Shown: in pieces, positions 7,035 through 14,041 of the stretch
How the letters are laid out: the number at the start of each line of letters is the position of its first letter
Position numbering within the stretch: position 1 is the first letter of the stretch
Assembly: GCF_900890425.1 (NCBI RefSeq)
Contig: NZ_CAAHFG010000001.1
Location: 1,550,001 to 1,614,000 of the forward strand
DNA: 64,000 bases
DNA from: Pontiella desulfatans
GTDB lineage: Bacteria; Verrucomicrobiota; Kiritimatiellia; Kiritimatiellales; Pontiellaceae
Direction: 5' to 3'
The notes under the pieces: generated by a model
Databases searched by the model: none
What the model was told of the DNA's origin: nothing
What the model saw: the letters and a program-made list of their open reading frames with translations, nothing else
Made by a program: the position numbers and the translations under genes

Positions 7035-9038
7035 ATGATGGAAAAATACGCATTGGTGGTGGGGATTGATTTATACAAGGAAGAGGATGCGATCCAAAAA
7101 TTGGACTATGCTTATGAAGATGCAACCCGAATGCATGATTTCCTTTTGCTGTCGGGGTATAAATCAACGCCATTATACGGGCCGCACGCCGACTGCAACA
7201 CGGTTGTCCGCAAACTTGAGTCAATCTCTAAGAAGCTGCAGGAAGGTGATACGTTTCTATTCTACTTTTCCGGTCATGGTTTTCAGGCGGAAAGCGCGCA
7301 ATACGTCCTCCCATACGATGCGCAAACGTGGGCCATCAGTAAAAAAGGCGGAAATGCCGTTTCTATGGAGTTCATCGAAGAAGCAACCCGTGTGGATGGA
7401 GTAGAACGAATTCTCATTGTTGATGCGTGCAGGAAACCATTGGAGAGAGGAAAGGATCTACAGGGAACAACGGGTGGAATAAGTTCAAGGGCGATACGCG
7501 GGGCTCTTCAGTATGCGCCGCCCACTTCCCCAGTCAGCATATTCTGCAGTTGCAGCCCCGGCCAGAGGTCCTACGAATTCAAGAAGCTGGGTGGTGGTGT
7601 CTTCACCGAGGCCTTGCTTCATGTCTTCGACCAATGCATGGCAGAAAAGTCGGAAATTTCCCTGCCGGGGATTGCTAGTCATGTACAGGACAAGGTGTCG
7701 GAATTGCTCGCAAACCATTCATCCCAGCAACTTGTTCAGCAACCTTTTGTTGTCGGAGGGAAAACCGTGATACTATCAGGCAGCCCGTCTGTTATCGCAA
7801 ATTCGAGACTGACCGAGGTTCAGCAAAAGGCGAAAGGCGAAGCGGATGAACTGCTGAAAAGCCTGCTGGTAGATCATTCCCTGTGGCTGGACGCGCAAAT
7901 TACCGATAGTGAAGGGCAGTTGACTTGGGGTCGGTTGGAAAGAGTTTTTTCAATTTATGCAGAAGCGGGGCTGGGGGAACTGGACCTGGCTGGCACCAAC
8001 ATGCAGTCCGCCGACTTTTCGGAAGTCAAATTCCCGAAGGGTATCAGCTTGGCCCGGGCACTACTCAACTCGTCTGCATTCACGTCGTCATCTCTGATTG
8101 AAGTGGATTTTACCGGTTGTGACATGAGTGACTGTAATTTTTGCGACGCGAAGGTTCGGTGTTGCGATTTCTCGGATACCATGCTGGAGGATGCGGATTT
8201 TTCGGATGCGGAACTGATCGATTGCAAATTTGATGACTCCTTGGCGAATGATACGGATTTCCGGGATACCAAACTCAAGGGTTCCTCATTTGTAAACACG
8301 TCGCTGGTGACGTCCAATTTTTCGGACAGTTCTGCAATCAATACCGATTTTACAGAGGCTGACCTTACAGCATCGACTCTAATACAGGCTGATTTTTCAG
8401 GTGCTACGCTCACAGGTGTGCATTTGTACGGAACTGCTCGATCTGATTGGGTGATTGATCGTGTAAAGTGCCGCTACGTGTACTGGGACAAATATGGAAG
8501 GGAGCGATTCCCTCCAGAAAACGACTATCAGGAAAACGAGTTTATTGACCAACACCGCGATTATACCGAGTTTTCCTATACCTTCACGGATGGACTAACG
8601 CCGATGGATCTTTTGCTGGCCACCCATATCGTGGATGAAATCAATAAGAATGCTGATGGCTTTGAAATTAAAATCGACAACGCGTCCGTCCGAGGACTGA
8701 ATCCGACTATCAACTTCATCATGGTGTCCGGGGCCGACAAAAAGGCGGAGGCCTTGGAAAAATTTAAAAACGAATACGAGCATACAATCACCCTGTTGGA
8801 ACAGGCTCTTGCAAATAAGGAAGCATTGTTGGCAGAACAGGGTCAGCGTGCTGGGCTCGCCGAGAATCAGTTAGCCGTGATGAATGCTTTGGTGCAAAGA
8901 ATGCCGGAGAGCCCAAGTGGTGGGATGAACATTAGGCAACAACTCTCATTCTACCTTTTTGAGCCATTGCTGACACTTGTTGGAATGGGGCAGCAAAAGC
9001 CCGCTCAGAAAACCGGTGATTCAGTTGGAGAAGGCTAA
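7035..9038 (+). CDS. Caspase-like protein with pentapeptide repeats, 667 aa
   Basis: The start is one of two adjacent ATGs (7035, 7038) behind AAGGTGGA. The N-terminal caspase domain has FLFYFSGHG (His about residue 81) and ILIVDACRK (Cys about residue 132). Residues about 300-460 are pentapeptide repeats of the A(D/N)F/L type (DADFSDAELIDCKFDDS and so on), which form a quadrilateral beta helix. The C-terminal 170 residues contain a helical coiled-coil-like stretch (about residues 575-620). Fusion of a caspase to a pentapeptide stalk suggests a sensor or scaffold coupled to protease activation. The gene directly follows another caspase gene. A role in defence is inference from architecture and location. 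Confidence 0.85.
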   Translation: MMEKYALVVGIDLYKEEDAIQKLDYAYEDATRMHDFLLLSGYKSTPLYGPHADCNTVVRKLESISKKLQEGDTFLFYFSGHGFQAESAQYVLPYDAQTWAISKKGGNAVSMEFIEEATRVDGVERILIVDACRKPLERGKDLQGTTGGISSRAIRGALQYAPPTSPVSIFCSCSPGQRSYEFKKLGGGVFTEALLHVFDQCMAEKSEISLPGIASHVQDKVSELLANHSSQQLVQQPFVVGGKTVILSGSPSVIANSRLTEVQQKAKGEADELLKSLLVDHSLWLDAQITDSEGQLTWGRLERVFSIYAEAGLGELDLAGTNMQSADFSEVKFPKGISLARALLNSSAFTSSSLIEVDFTGCDMSDCNFCDAKVRCCDFSDTMLEDADFSDAELIDCKFDDSLANDTDFRDTKLKGSSFVNTSLVTSNFSDSSAINTDFTEADLTASTLIQADFSGATLTGVHLYGTARSDWVIDRVKCRYVYWDKYGRERFPPENDYQENEFIDQHRDYTEFSYTFTDGLTPMDLLLATHIVDEINKNADGFEIKIDNASVRGLNPTINFIMVSGADKKAEALEKFKNEYEHTITLLEQALANKEALLAEQGQRAGLAENQLAVMNALVQRMPESPSGGMNIRQQLSFYLFEPLLTLVGMGQQKPAQKTGDSVGEG

Positions 9039-9078
9039 GCCGCCCGGCTCGCCCCCGTATTTAATGGAGAGCCGAGCC

Positions 9079-9127
9079 AAATGTTTCTTAAATGTTTCTT
9101 ATTTCGACAGGAAATATCAGGAAATAT
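9079..9127. repeat. Two short tandem repeats next to the att region
   Basis: AAATGTTTCTT occurs twice in tandem at 9079-9100, and CAGGAAATAT twice in tandem at 9108-9127. They lie within 100 bases of the tRNA fragment. Repeats like these can be arm-type binding sites for a tyrosine recombinase, but no consensus is known here. Confidence 0.5.
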
Positions 9128-9179
9128 CCTATGCTATCAAAATCAAAGAAAAATCGGGCGACATCCATAGTGGCCAATA

Positions 9180-9212
9180 AAAAAGGGGCTTAAACCGAAG
9201 TTTAAGCCCCTT
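9180..9212 (-). terminator. Intrinsic terminator of the tRNA-Gly gene (minus strand)
   Basis: GGGGCTTAAA pairs with TTTAAGCCCC. Read on the minus strand it lies directly after the tRNA 3' end and runs into a T-run. It can also terminate the caspase operon coming from the other side. Confidence 0.8.
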
Positions 9213-9217
9213 GAAGA

Positions 9218-9266
9218 TGGAGCGGGCGAACAGATTCGAACTGTCGTAACCAGCTTGGAAGGCTGA
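9218..9266 (-). tRNA. 3' half of tRNA-Gly(UCC): probable attachment site
   Basis: Read on the minus strand, the fragment gives a complete anticodon arm (TCAGC-CTTCCAA-GCTGG, anticodon TCC), a variable loop, a T arm with TTCGAAT, and the acceptor strand CGCCCGC-T-CCA. The D arm and the 5' acceptor strand are missing: the sequence changes to unrelated AT-rich DNA right after the anticodon stem. A tRNA 3' half beside an integrase gene is the classic remnant left on one side of an integrated element. Since the missing 5' side faces right, the element should extend to the right and end at an intact tRNA-Gly, which is not in the window. Confidence 0.85.
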
Positions 9267-9299
9267 ATATATTATCGTATATAGTTGATAAAAGTTGTT

Positions 9300-9320
9300 T
9301 TTCTTTCCGGTTTCTTTCCG
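9300..9320. repeat. TTTCTTTCCG direct repeat between att and the integrase gene
   Basis: TTTCTTTCCG occurs at 9300-9309 and 9311-9320. It shares the TTTCTT core with the repeat at 9079-9100 on the other side of the att fragment, the layout expected of integrase arm sites. Confidence 0.45.
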
Positions 9321-9386
9321 ATGTGGCTTGATTAATCCGCTGAAATCATCCCTTATTATCCAGAGTCATAAATCTGAGGTAGGATT

Positions 9387-10946
9387 ATGGGATTAGCAAT
9401 ACGGAAGGATTCAAAATGGTGGTATGGCAGATACTACGTCGATGGAAAAGAGTTTGTTAAACGACTCAATGTTGAGGTGAGCGGGGAGCGACCTTCCAAG
9501 TTGTCATTGGAAGGAGATAAAGCCTTCGAGCGGTCCCGGATAAAAGCTGAAGAAGCTCTTAACGTGTTACTTGCAGATGTACATTCTAACAAAACAGAGG
9601 AACAGCGGGCTCAGGCTGTATATGAGGCGCGGGCTGGTTCGAAGTTGCGGAAATACAAGTTAAGCGACCTCTCCAAAATATGGTTGGAAAAACCCCGAAA
9701 GCGTGCCCCCTCCGAAGAGCATAGAAAGCAGTGTATTTCAAAGCTGGAAAAATTTTCCGGCTTCATTGAACTGCACTATCCAAAGGTAAGCCGAGTTGAT
9801 CAGGTGCGTTATGATCATGTGAAGGCATTTCTTGACCATCTGGAAGAGGATGGAGTGACTGCGGAGACATGGAACAAATATCTTTCCGTCATCAGGTCTG
9901 TGCTAAGGAGAGTTGGTGTTCCTGCTGCCGCCGATATCATTACCAAAGATGCGGACACAGTATTCCGCGAACCGTATTCAATTGAAGAACTCAATGCGAT
10001 TCTGGATAAAGCCAAATCTGATTCTCTAATTTTTTCGCTGGTTGTGACGGCGGCCTGTACGGCTATGCGTAGGAAAGATTGCTGTTATCTTCTATGGGAG
10101 TCGATTGATTTTGAAGAACGGTTTATTACCGTTAAAACCAGCAAGACTGGGGTCACTGTTGATATTCCAATGGCAGACCTATTAGCCGATCTGGTAGAGG
10201 GGCAGAAAGGTAATGGAAGTACCTACGTTTTTCCCGATGCAAAAGAGCTATATGAATCAGATCCAACAGCCATTACGCGCCGGTTCAAGCAGGTTTTAAG
10301 ATTGGCTGGATTTGGAAAAGCGCCGGTTGAATATAAGGCTGATGCATACACATTGGATGAACTCAAAGAAAAATCCGAGGAGCTTTATGCGGGAAATAAA
10401 CTAAAGCATGTTCTGGATGTGGTTGAGGCTTATTGTTCCGGGCTTTCCATGCGAAAGAGTGCTGAGCGTGCAGGGGTAACAATATCAACCGCATCTCTGT
10501 ACTTGAATGATTTAGAGTCTGCAACAGGCAAGGCCATCATTCGCGGTAAGGCAAGAACGGTCGATGATGGAGCAGGTCAAAGACGCGGTGAAATCAGAAG
10601 GAGTAGGAAAAATGGGAAGCTGGCAGCATCAATAAGAGACTTTCATTCCTTTCGAACGACCTGGGTAACTTTAGCCTTAATGAATGGAATGCCTATTGAA
10701 ACAGTGAGGAAGGTTACAGGGCATCAAACTGCCGACATCGTGACCAAACATTATTTTAGACCCCATCGAGCAGAACTTAAAAAGGCGATGCAAAAATCGT
10801 TGCCCGGACTACTGACTAGCTCCTCCTCAATTCTGGCTCCTAATGAACAGGCTTTGGAAGAATTGAGGGCTATAGGCAGAAAGATGGATAAATCTGAAAT
10901 TCTTAGGCGCGTCGATGAGGCCATCTCTTTATTAGAGAGAAAGTGA
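9387..10946 (+). CDS. Tyrosine recombinase / integrase with internal insertion, 519 aa
   Basis: This is a site-specific integrase of the phage/ICE type. The catalytic signature is present: Arg in CTAMRRKDC (about residue 227), Lys in VKTSKTG (about 252), HSFR (about 420), GHQ (about 446) and the nucleophile Tyr in KHYF (about 455). The N-terminal half has an arm-type region and a SAM-like core-binding domain. The stretch between the Lys and the H-x-x-R box is roughly 90 residues longer than usual and contains an HTH-like segment (MRKSAERAGVTISTASLYL). The start follows GAGGTAGGATT. It lies 120 bases from the tRNA-Gly fragment, so that site is its likely target. Confidence 0.9.
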   Translation: MGLAIRKDSKWWYGRYYVDGKEFVKRLNVEVSGERPSKLSLEGDKAFERSRIKAEEALNVLLADVHSNKTEEQRAQAVYEARAGSKLRKYKLSDLSKIWLEKPRKRAPSEEHRKQCISKLEKFSGFIELHYPKVSRVDQVRYDHVKAFLDHLEEDGVTAETWNKYLSVIRSVLRRVGVPAAADIITKDADTVFREPYSIEELNAILDKAKSDSLIFSLVVTAACTAMRRKDCCYLLWESIDFEERFITVKTSKTGVTVDIPMADLLADLVEGQKGNGSTYVFPDAKELYESDPTAITRRFKQVLRLAGFGKAPVEYKADAYTLDELKEKSEELYAGNKLKHVLDVVEAYCSGLSMRKSAERAGVTISTASLYLNDLESATGKAIIRGKARTVDDGAGQRRGEIRRSRKNGKLAASIRDFHSFRTTWVTLALMNGMPIETVRKVTGHQTADIVTKHYFRPHRAELKKAMQKSLPGLLTSSSSILAPNEQALEELRAIGRKMDKSEILRRVDEAISLLERK

Positions 10947-10951
10947 TACAT

Positions 10952-11242
10952 TCAACCCTTGTTTTCTGTGAGCAAATTTACAGCGGACAAAGTAATGCGA
11001 ACTGCTCTGCGGATGTGGCGGTGAGGCAGTTCTCCGTCTCGTAGCATGCGGTCTATAGTTGGGATAGATACATTAAGGAGTTTGGCCGCTTCTTTGCGGG
11101 TCAGGAGTTTGTCGGGGAGATTAGGTGGCGTTTTTTGAAACAGTGCGGCTTCCAGCTTTTCGATGGTCAGGTCGGGGGCGTAGGGCCGCAGCATGGCGAT
11201 GGCGGCTTCCGCGATGGGTTGGGGGATGCGTGTCGGGGTCAT
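10952..11242 (-). CDS. Excisionase-like helix-turn-helix protein, 96 aa
   Basis: The C-terminal half reads LLTRKEAAKLLNVSIPTIDRMLRDGELPHRHIRRAVRI, the winged-helix pattern of the excisionase/DNA-binding (MerR-like helix_turn_helix_17) family. The start is the ATG at 11242 behind AGGAGCACAAAA rather than a longer upstream option. It points towards the integrase gene and ends six bases from its stop, so the two genes converge. A role as recombination directionality factor is likely but inferred. Confidence 0.75.
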   Translation of the reverse strand: MTPTRIPQPIAEAAIAMLRPYAPDLTIEKLEAALFQKTPPNLPDKLLTRKEAAKLLNVSIPTIDRMLRDGELPHRHIRRAVRITLSAVNLLTENKG

Positions 11243-11252
11243 TTTTGTGCTC

Positions 11253-11525
11253 CTATGTCCGACCGGTATTTGCAAGTCGTTCAACTTCATTTAAGTCATA
11301 TTGCACATTACGGGCAGTGATACGGATTGGAGTGAGGAGTCCTGCTTTGGCGTAGCGGCGGACGGTGCCGGGGCAGACTCCCAATATTTCAGCGGCCTGA
11401 TCAATGGTTCCCGGGTGGACCGCCCGGGTTTTCAAGTAAGTGATGATGTCCCGGGTGTCATTCGGCGATAGGGTATCGTCTGTCGCAAGTATGGTTTCCA
11501 TCAGTTCGAGTGTGGCTGGTTTCAT
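11253..11525 (-). CDS. Helix-turn-helix regulator, 90 aa
   Basis: The ATG at 11525 has AAAAGGAGCAAATC in front. The core, IDQAAEILGVCPGTVRRYAKAGLLTPIRITARNVQYDLNEV, is an excisionase/MerR-type winged helix similar in layout to the next gene downstream, so the two form a pair of small DNA-binding proteins in one unit. An AGTGTGACG box lies 27 bases before the start codon, a placement shared with two other units of this element. It could be the element's own transcriptional regulator. Confidence 0.7.
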   Translation of the reverse strand: MKPATLELMETILATDDTLSPNDTRDIITYLKTRAVHPGTIDQAAEILGVCPGTVRRYAKAGLLTPIRITARNVQYDLNEVERLANTGRT

Positions 11526-11571
11526 GATTTGCTCCTTTTCTATACGAAGCACGTCACACTATTGAGGGGGA

Positions 11572-11964
11572 TTATGACTTCTTGTGATGCGTCAGAGGAA
11601 GCAGCTTGATGACGTATGGTCGCAGTCCATGATGATGGTTGCATATGTTGTTAATCACTACCTGTACCTGCATGTCGATAAGGGTCGCCGGATCAAATTC
11701 ATGGGGGTAACAAAACAAACCAAGTTGCCGGATAAATTTGATAAAGTGGCTGTTGTGGCTGGTGATGTTTTCGGCGGGGAATCCTGCCGGAAGAAAGCCG
11801 AGGCTCTCTCCTGCCGAATTGAACAGTTCCAGTTCATAGTTGAACGCCCGGTATTTCATCGGGCGTATTTTTGAGCCTTTGCCGGTAAACCCTTGCTCTG
11901 TTACGAAGTCTGCGGCGATGATTCTGGCCGGATAGGTGTTTTGTATACTGAGTATGGTTTTCAT
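11572..11964 (-). CDS. Hypothetical protein, 130 aa
   Basis: Start and stop are clear, with AAGGAGAATGAAG before the ATG. The protein is mixed alpha/beta, with a His-rich C-terminus (NNICNHHHGLRPYVIKLLPLTHHKKS) and no recognised motif. It is separated by 3 bases from the stop-to-start junction with the 217-aa gene upstream, so the two are co-transcribed. Confidence 0.6.
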   Translation of the reverse strand: MKTILSIQNTYPARIIAADFVTEQGFTGKGSKIRPMKYRAFNYELELFNSAGESLGFLPAGFPAENITSHNSHFIKFIRQLGLFCYPHEFDPATLIDMQVQVVINNICNHHHGLRPYVIKLLPLTHHKKS

Positions 11965-11967
11965 TCT

Positions 11968-12621
11968 TCATTCTCCTTTGTTATTGGGACGGATAAGATC
12001 CGAAAGGGAAAAGGGCAGTTTGGCCTGAGGATGGAATTCCATGGATTTTGAATAGACTTCGTGTTTGGTCAGAATGGATTTCTTGTGCAGTTCATCATTC
12101 AGCGTGATGAGTGCGATCCGAAGATCTTCCATTAATGGGAGCAGTTCGTCATCCGTCTGTATAAGATCAGCGCAAAAACTGAGGAGTTTTTGCGGCGTTA
12201 TTATATCTTCCTGATGCCTTTCTCCATCATTAATCCATTTCCTTGTTTTATGCGTATAGCGGTGAAGGACAGCGCGATGTTTAGCTTGGCCCGGAAAGTC
12301 CTGAGTGATATTCGCAAAGGATCGCCGGTGAACCATTGATTCAAGAAAAACATATAGGTGTGTTCCAATATGTCGATTGGCCCGATGGTGTTCAGCTGTG
12401 ATGCGCTGTGCGATGCCTAGAAAATTTAAGAGTGTGGAGCACTCCATTGCAACCTGCTGTAGGGTTTCCTGCGGAGCATCACTGCCTGCAAGTTCTATAT
12501 ATGGTGTCCGATACTCTACCGCCCCTATGCACCGCCTTTGTATATCCGTTGTATTGTGCTTAAGGGTATGTGTTGCTAACATTCCGTTCATTTCAGTTGT
12601 AGTTTGATTTTGTTCGTTCAT
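11968..12621 (-). CDS. Hypothetical protein, 217 aa
   Basis: An ATG with an AAAGGAGCAGTC ribosome site starts a mostly helical protein. I see no signal peptide, membrane segment or known motif. It heads the minus-strand pair 12621-11572. It may be an accessory gene of the integrated element; its function is unknown. Confidence 0.6.
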   Translation of the reverse strand: MNEQNQTTTEMNGMLATHTLKHNTTDIQRRCIGAVEYRTPYIELAGSDAPQETLQQVAMECSTLLNFLGIAQRITAEHHRANRHIGTHLYVFLESMVHRRSFANITQDFPGQAKHRAVLHRYTHKTRKWINDGERHQEDIITPQKLLSFCADLIQTDDELLPLMEDLRIALITLNDELHKKSILTKHEVYSKSMEFHPQAKLPFSLSDLIRPNNKGE

Positions 12622-12792
12622 GACTGCTCCTTTGTTTTGGTGCCTTCAATTGAACGAGAGCCTCGAACTGGAACACAGAGTGATAAAAATCAAAGGTGAA
12701 TGCCGGATTCCACGGGCTGGGTTGTCAAAACGGGTGGTTTTTTTCAGTTCTTGCGTGGATGTTTGCGAACGCGAACGCGGGAGGTTGGTTAA

Positions 12793-13641
12793 ATGACAAT
12801 AAATGATGCGCAGGAACTTATTCGGACTGCAGTCAGGTTCTTTCAAACGGAAACAAAAACGCTTACGCCCCAAGGCGTCATACTGCACTCTTTGAAGTTG
12901 GAAGAGCATGATAAAGAGGCCTTTGTCATCCCGGTGTCATTTTCTGAGATAACATCTCATGATAAGTGGACGCTCAAAACCAATGATAGCAGTGTCAGCG
13001 AAGTGATCAGGCGTATGCAGGATAAGATGACGAGTGAAGGCTTTGAGCGCAGGGCCGAGATTCTGTTCACGACGTCCAGGCATTTTTTGATCGTGATTAT
13101 CGGAACCGAAAACATAGCCACCTACCAGACTCGCTCATACGCATCTGTCACGCTTCGGTTCTCCGGAGTGGGAAAGAATGACATTCCGACGTATAGGCGT
13201 GGCGACGCTCTTATCATTGAGGGTTCATCTCAAATCAAAGGATGGGTTTATCTGTTTGCGATAGATAATCAGCGCAAACTTTCTGCTGTTTATCCGGGAG
13301 AAGGGAAGTGCAGCCAAATCCGTATCTCTGCCCGGCAGGGCGTGCCGTGGAGTAAAAGGATTAATGATGAATTACCGCACGATCTTTATTTTGCAGGAAA
13401 AGGTAAGGGTATGGAACGGTTCCTGATCGTGGTTGTAAATACTGATACGGATGAGGGTATGGATAAGCCGGTTCCCGTATCCTGTGCCCATGTGCGCGGC
13501 CTATATCCCTTACCGGTTCTTTTTGCCCATGAAGTCAAGATGCGGGGTGTTGAGCGGACAGAACCGTCCCTTGTGACCTTTGATGAATTGGAACCGGAGC
13601 AGATCGCGATTGGAACGCTGGATTATTATTACGAGGGTTAG
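12793..13641 (+). CDS. DUF4384-like protein, 282 aa
   Basis: The gene starts behind GGGAGGTTGGTTAA. The second half, YRRGDALIIEGSSQIKGWVYL then FAIDNQRKLSAVYPGEG and GKGMERFLIVVVN, fits the DUF4384 pattern. That domain is often encoded with or fused to bacterial caspases, and two caspase genes lie 4-7 kb upstream, although in a different transcription unit. It is the only plus-strand gene between minus-strand units, and its stop overlaps the 3' end of the converging membrane-protein gene by four bases. Confidence 0.65.
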   Translation: MTINDAQELIRTAVRFFQTETKTLTPQGVILHSLKLEEHDKEAFVIPVSFSEITSHDKWTLKTNDSSVSEVIRRMQDKMTSEGFERRAEILFTTSRHFLIVIIGTENIATYQTRSYASVTLRFSGVGKNDIPTYRRGDALIIEGSSQIKGWVYLFAIDNQRKLSAVYPGEGKCSQIRISARQGVPWSKRINDELPHDLYFAGKGKGMERFLIVVVNTDTDEGMDKPVPVSCAHVRGLYPLPVLFAHEVKMRGVERTEPSLVTFDELEPEQIAIGTLDYYYEG

Positions 13642-13841
13642 CGCGCCTTGCGGATCTCGTAAATGATCAGGCCTGTGACGATGATGATGCCGAGGACAAC
13701 GAGGTTGCGCTGTTCGTAGGGCAGGTTGTTCAGTCCGGAAAATGGACTGGAGATGCGGATGTATTCTTTGATCCGTGCGAAGTTCACCAGTACGAGCAGG
13801 ATGCCGATCAGTGAAAGCAGGTTCTGCCAGTTGATTCTCAT
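13638..13841 (-). CDS. Small two-helix membrane protein A, 67 aa
   Basis: Two hydrophobic segments are visible (LLSLIGILLVLVNFA and NLVVLGIIIVTGLIIYEI), so this is a small inner-membrane protein. Its start overlaps the stop of the next upstream membrane protein by four bases. The pair follows the HerA-like ATPase gene, so it may form part of a membrane complex for that motor. Confidence 0.65.
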   Translation of the reverse strand: MRINWQNLLSLIGILLVLVNFARIKEYIRISSPFSGLNNLPYEQRNLVVLGIIIVTGLIIYEIRKAR

Positions 13842-14041
13842 GGATTGTTCCCCTGGTTACGGCGTTTGAGCAATGCGAAGATCCCGATCAGGATCATGAT
13901 CCAGAATATCAGGTTGTATTGGGATGAATGCCCTTGGCCGGGCAGGGCGTTCCGGATGGATACGCCGAGGCCGGGCAGGCCATCGAACATTATGATGGCA
14001 ACGAGTATCAGCAAAAGGATCTGGATGAGTCGCGCATACAT
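13838..14041 (-). CDS. Small two-helix membrane protein B, 67 aa
   Basis: Hydrophobic segments MYARLIQILLLILVAIIMFDGL and YNLIFWIMILIGIFALL flank a short loop. The gene begins directly at the stop of the HerA-like gene (14042) and overlaps protein A. Equal length and similar topology to protein A suggest a paired function or an old duplication, though sequence identity is low. Confidence 0.65.
   Translation of the reverse strand: MYARLIQILLLILVAIIMFDGLPGLGVSIRNALPGQGHSSQYNLIFWIMILIGIFALLKRRNQGNNP

Noticed and set aside
9218-9266. A complete tRNA gene
   Set aside because: The D arm and 5' acceptor strand are absent; sequence after the anticodon stem is AT-rich and does not pair.
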